Part shown: one piece after another, positions 61,861-64,000 of the stretch | Layout: each line of letters starts with the position of its first letter | Position numbering within the stretch: the stretch's first letter is position 1 | Assembly (NCBI RefSeq): GCF_000003815.2 | Contig: NC_049993.1 | Location: forward strand, 2,355,728 to 2,419,727 | DNA from: Branchiostoma floridae | Taxonomy: Eukaryota > Chordata > Leptocardii > Amphioxiformes > Branchiostomatidae | DNA: 64,000 bases | Reading direction: 5' to 3' | Notes under the pieces: generated by a model | Told to the model about the DNA's origin: nothing | What the model saw: the letters and a program-made list of their open reading frames with translations, nothing else | Databases searched by the model: none | Position numbers and translations under genes: made by a program

Positions 61861-62015
61861 ATGTCGGACAAGCAGACTAGCGACATTGCCCGTGACAAAG
61901 CAGCACGGCTGCTGAAGAAGAGAGGGAGCGCGTCATCGCTGAACACCTCGGAAGCCGTCCCACCACCCCAGCAATCCAAACCCCTACCCCCTAGGGAAGG
62001 AAGGCCGAGACATGG
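61861..62015 (+). CDS. First coding exon of an unidentified gene (partial)
   Basis: The acceptor GTGAATGTAG at 61853 is followed seven bases later by ATG in good context (AAGAATGT). The frame is open for 51 codons and two bases to donor CATGG|GTACG (62015/62016). The peptide starts MSDKQTSDIARDKAARLLKK, then has a Ser-rich stretch and a Pro-rich segment (PPPQQSKPLPP). It looks like a basic, partly disordered N-terminus. I do not recognise the family, and the following exons lie outside the window or were not found. Confidence 0.6.
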
Positions 62016-63388
62016 GTACGTTTATGAACATAGTTGAAGTTCACATTACATAAAAGGTTATTTGAGTTGGTAAATCAAATTGCAAGGAAAATTAGCTGGT
62101 CTCCAACTCAAGATATTTCACTCGCTGTAATTTCTCAGCCTAAAAATTCTTGTCAGCTTGATCTAACCCAAGTGTTGTAAGTCATGTTTAAAAATATCAT
62201 GGGCAGAAACACTCAGCAACACTATGCGGAAATGCACAAATCTATTCTCCCAATGTAATGGTCTGGTTTACATTTTACATACTAGTAATACTTGTGAAAG
62301 TAGTGATTGACATTTGTTTCTCATGAAAGTAAAGCTTGACCTTGAGCTACTCTTTTGCTTTATTTTGGTGCGTCTCATTGTCGTGGAAACTTGACGATAC
62401 CATCTTGAATATCTCCTTTTGTCTGTAAGTACTCCTACGAGTCCTAGCAGTATTTTTAAGTGTATGTGTAGCCCATAGGATTTGTGTGTTCTCACATATA
62501 GCGAGTCCTGCATTTTTCTTTAAATCCACTTCTGCATAGTAAGACGTCCGTTTTTTTATAAATCCGTATGCTTAATTGCATGGTAGTGCTTGAGTTTGTT
62601 TTTTTTTTAAATCTGTATGGTTTTCATAACTTTGTGCAAAGGTTTTGGCCAAACTGCCATATGCAAAATGTAACATTACAGAAGACTGAACATGTATAAG
62701 TTTAATCTTCAACTTCAAGATAAAAACAGCCAGGCAAATCTTGTCTATTCAAGTGCCAATCATAATATACAGTCGTTCTGACATTATATACAAAATATAG
62801 CACTCAGTCTGACTTGATGAGATATTCAGGAAAGACTCGGGTAAGAAATGTAACATGATATATACTGGTGACTGAAAGTGCCCCTTGAAATGACAACTTG
62901 CCATTTAGCTATGATTCGCCTTTTCAGCTCAAAGAAAAAACAAGTTATTGAGTTATGATTATGATATGATCATATGGGCAAGTATTTGCCTGGAGTAAGT
63001 TCATTGACCCCTCTAGATGTTCTTGTCTTTCCTTTTACTTAAATCTACTGTAACAGTAAATAGACTTTGTGAATAGTACAGTTATTCGCTTATTTGGATA
63101 GCTCATTTGTCAGCGCATTTTATCCAATAGTCCGAATTATCCAACAGTAAGACAGCCCCGAAGGTGGGGGGGGGGGAAATATAGGATTACTACACTGTAC
63201 AAAGACAAGACACAAACCCCACACACACGATACGGATTTACTTCATTTACAAAACTTTTTATCAGCCATTTCTTCATCAAGAGTAGTATTCTGTATTTCA
63301 TTTCAAAATTGCTTCAAACTCAAGTAACAGAATTGCTGATCAACAAAGGATTTAAGTAAGTTTTAAATTGAGATGAATAAGGCCCCGT
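62016..63388 (+). other. First intron of the unidentified gene, no feature seen
   Basis: AT-rich sequence with a short G run at 63166-63176. No coding exon, RNA gene or clear mobile element could be supported. Confidence 0.4.
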
Positions 63389-63777
63389 CAGGGTTCTCCC
63401 CAGAATTTTTTAGTATATAGTGGAGGGGCTGGCAAAAATAACCTGAACCAACACGCTGCGCTTCCATGATAATAGGTTCATTTTGCAATGACAGAGGGTG
63501 TCAAATACTACAGGTAGAATGTATTATACTTATAGTGGTTCCTTTGTTGTGAAGTGGCAAAACAACTATTGTTTTGATAATTCACAAGTTTTTGCAGACA
63601 ATGCTGACTGGAAAAGTGATGCCACTTGGCACAGAAATCTGTGAATTTTCATTAATTTTAGCAAAACTAACCAAGAAAATAGGGAAGAAACACACTAAAT
63701 TTCAAAAGGAGTATAGTGGAGCTGGGCTAGAGTATAGTGGAGGGCCTCCCTTATTCCATCCTGTGGGGAGGACTCTG
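63389..63777. mobile_element. MITE with CAGGGTTCTCCCCA ends
   Basis: The left CAGGGTTCTCCCCAG is matched by TGTGGGGAGGACTCTG at the right. CCCCGT precedes the left end and follows the right end, a 6-bp duplication as at 45442. AGTATAGTGGAG repeats lie inside. Confidence 0.65.
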
Positions 63778-64000
63778 CCCCGTTCATGATACAAAAAATG
63801 AAACGGTTCTATCGGTTGTAACTATCGGTTAGGCCAGCTGAAACGGATAAGTTTTGTCATCATGGATGGTCCGAAACGGATCTGAAGCGATAGGAAACGG
63901 TTTGTTTGGAACCTCCTCGCGAGGTAGTATTGAAACGGTTTCTTCCTTATCTGGAATTGCGAATTTGTATCATGAATGCAAAAGCGGCGCGATCCGTTTT
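63778..64000. repeat. GAAACGG-rich repeat fragment
   Basis: GAAACGG occurs five times in about 150 bp, with a TCATGATAC..AAACGGTTCTATC start that resembles sequence near 52255. It runs off the window's right edge. Confidence 0.5.

Overview
The window looks like part of an invertebrate deuterostome nuclear genome, most probably a lancelet (Branchiostoma). This rests on intron-rich genes with GT-AG junctions, a TPR gene of a type I recognise from amphioxus gene families, a RIC1 orthologue with clear colinearity to the vertebrate protein, and dense small inverted-repeat elements. No bacterial-type gene or operon is present. The species cannot be decided from the sequence alone.

Layout. 1-1.2 kb is a 93-bp minisatellite plus a 22-bp repeat. 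3.0-7.9 kb (minus) is an intact two-coding-exon gene for a predicted 1421-residue protein: TPR-like N-terminus, a nucleotidyltransferase-like motif, then 15 kinesin-light-chain-type TPRs. 7.9-14.9 kb is intergenic and repeat-rich, ending at a 100-base assembly gap (14869-14968). 17.1-59.5 kb (minus) is one large gene, the orthologue of RIC1, the RAB6A-GEF subunit. I reconstructed 34 coding exons with compatible phases and canonical splice sites, giving 1437 codons plus stop, close to the vertebrate length. A divergent CpG/CCAAT-containing interval (59.46-60.43 kb) separates it from the start of a plus-strand gene. That gene's first coding exon (61861-62015) is visible, but I cannot name its product.

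The most unusual signal is inside RIC1. Several introns are built from tandem partial copies of the neighbouring exon edge together with its splice site. Intron 32 is almost entirely such copies (about 9 of the exon 33 start and 4 of the exon 32 end). Similar arrays sit at the acceptors of exons 23, 12 and 7. Intron 18 carries a 39-bp minisatellite that stays open in frame with exon 18. The introns also hold nested transposons, including a 1.7-kb hAT-like element with a perfect 16-bp terminal inverted repeat and a perfect 8-bp target duplication inside an older repeat, and a 1.8-kb element with 20-bp inverted ends.

The two named genes show no obvious joint function. RIC1 acts in Golgi traffic. 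The NTase-TPR protein is of unknown role.
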